A stretch of DNA of 13,472 nt. Origin: CAMUQR01 sp963526735. Lineage in GTDB: Bacteria > Patescibacteriota > Saccharimonadia > Saccharimonadales > Saccharimonadaceae. Made by a program: the position numbers and the translations under genes. The stretch's first letter is position 1; every line of letters begins with the position of its first letter. The notes beneath the pieces were generated by a model. It searched no databases. It was given only the letters and a program-made list of their open reading frames with translations, and was not told the origin of the DNA. The DNA lies in contig CAURNU010000009.1 in NCBI GenBank assembly GCA_963526735.1, positions 1 through 13,472 on the forward strand, read 5' to 3'. Of the stretch, positions 13,210 through 13,472 are shown in pieces.

Positions 13210-13238
13210 ATTATACTCTAAACTAGCTACTTTAGCAA
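13210..13238 (-). promoter_or_regulatory. Promoter of the ftsH-murJ-lepA operon
   Basis: On the minus strand, TTGCTA (13233-13238), a 17-nt spacer and TATAAT (13210-13215). Predicted start is near 13203, leaving a leader of about 58 nt that carries the ribosome binding site. The -35 box directly abuts that of the divergent tRNA promoter. Confidence 0.75.
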
Positions 13239-13268
13239 TTGCCAGAAGTTCGGTTTATCGTGTATAAT
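13239..13268 (+). promoter_or_regulatory. Promoter of tRNA-Ser
   Basis: TTGCCA (13239-13244), an 18-nt spacer and TATAAT (13263-13268), ending 12 nt before the tRNA 5' end. The -35 box matches the consensus in 5 of 6 positions. Confidence 0.75.
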
Positions 13269-13280
13269 ACTTCAAGAAAT

Positions 13281-13370
13281 GGAGAGATGGCCGAGTGGTT
13301 TAAGGCGCACGCCTGGAACGCGTGTTGGGGCGCAAGTCTCTCGCAGGTTCGAATCCTGTTCTCTCCGCCA
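13281..13370 (+). tRNA. tRNA-Ser, anticodon GGA (reads UCC/UCU)
   Basis: A complete 90-nt class II tRNA. The acceptor arms GGAGAGA and TCTCTCC pair over 7 bp. The D arm has GCC/GGC, the anticodon stem is CACGC/GCGTG with loop CTGGAAC (anticodon GGA), there is a long variable arm as expected for serine, and the T arm is GCAGG/CCTGT with loop TTCGAAT. Discriminator base G is followed by an encoded CCA. Confidence 0.98.
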
Positions 13371-13378
13371 TAAAAAAT

Positions 13379-13410
13379 CTCCGACTAGTTCGCGCTAATC
13401 GGAGTTTTTT
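13379..13410 (+). terminator. Intrinsic terminator after tRNA-Ser, probably bidirectional
   Basis: Arms CTCCGA (13379-13384) and TCGGAG (13399-13404) form 6 bp. After a C/A mismatch a further 3 bp (TAG/CTA) close the loop. Six T follow on the plus strand. Six A (13372-13377) precede the stem, so it can also stop minus-strand transcription from the gene at the right edge. Confidence 0.9.
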
Positions 13411-13416
13411 CTTCCC

Positions 13417-13472
13417 TTAATTCCCCACTACTTCAAACTTCATGGTGGCTTGGTAGTTGCCGGATGGTTGGG
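13417..13472 (-). CDS. C-terminal end of an unidentified, possibly surface, protein (partial)
   Basis: Reading the minus strand from the window edge gives 17 residues, QPSGNYQATMKFEVVGN, and a TAA stop. The bidirectional terminator just beyond it supports a real gene end. The alternating short-strand pattern (GNYQATMKFEVV) resembles the last beta strand of many cell-surface or fibre-like proteins. That is only a resemblance, and the rest of the gene is outside the window. Confidence 0.5.
   Translation of the reverse strand, partial: QPSGNYQATMKFEVVGN

Overview
The window suggests a small-genome bacterium of the Candidate Phyla Radiation (Patescibacteria), most likely Candidatus Saccharibacteria (TM7). 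This is inferred from the gene content: a phosphoketolase, a shortened HrcA, compact chaperone and cell-envelope genes, and uncharacterised small proteins. I could not run a phylogenetic test. Reading frames are consistent with the standard bacterial code, and every visible stop codon is TAA or TAG.

Layout. Positions 1-1098 (minus) hold the 5' part of an ABC exporter half-transporter. Positions 1152-3455 (minus) hold a phosphoketolase (xfp). Positions 3530-4942 (minus) are a heat-shock operon, hrcA - small membrane protein - grpE, transcribed from a promoter embedded in a CIRCE operator. dnaK and dnaJ do not follow grpE. Positions 5011-7030 are the odd region: three plus-strand monocistronic cassettes among minus-strand genes. 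Each has its own TTGACT-N17-TATAAT promoter, a leader with a strong GGAGGG ribosome binding site, a small protein I do not recognise, and an intrinsic terminator. The three proteins look like divergent paralogs with a shared C-terminal motif. Positions 7053-13145 (minus) hold a guanylate-kinase-like gene and the tight cluster ftsH-murJ-lepA. Positions 13281-13370 (plus) hold tRNA-Ser(GGA), divergent from ftsH, then a terminator and the last codons of another minus-strand gene.

How the genes fit together. hrcA/grpE and ftsH cover protein quality control, and HrcA should repress its own operon through CIRCE. murJ flips the peptidoglycan precursor, lepA remodels stalled ribosomes, and gmk supplies GDP. 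Phosphoketolase splits xylulose-5-P or fructose-6-P to acetyl-phosphate, a short route to ATP expected in a fermentative cell with reduced metabolism. At hrcA and xfp the -10 box ends only 6 nt before the start codon, so both mRNAs are probably leaderless. The most novel part is the three-cassette island: an apparent lineage-specific gene family with duplicated transcription signals and unusually hairpin-rich coding sequence. Its function is unknown.
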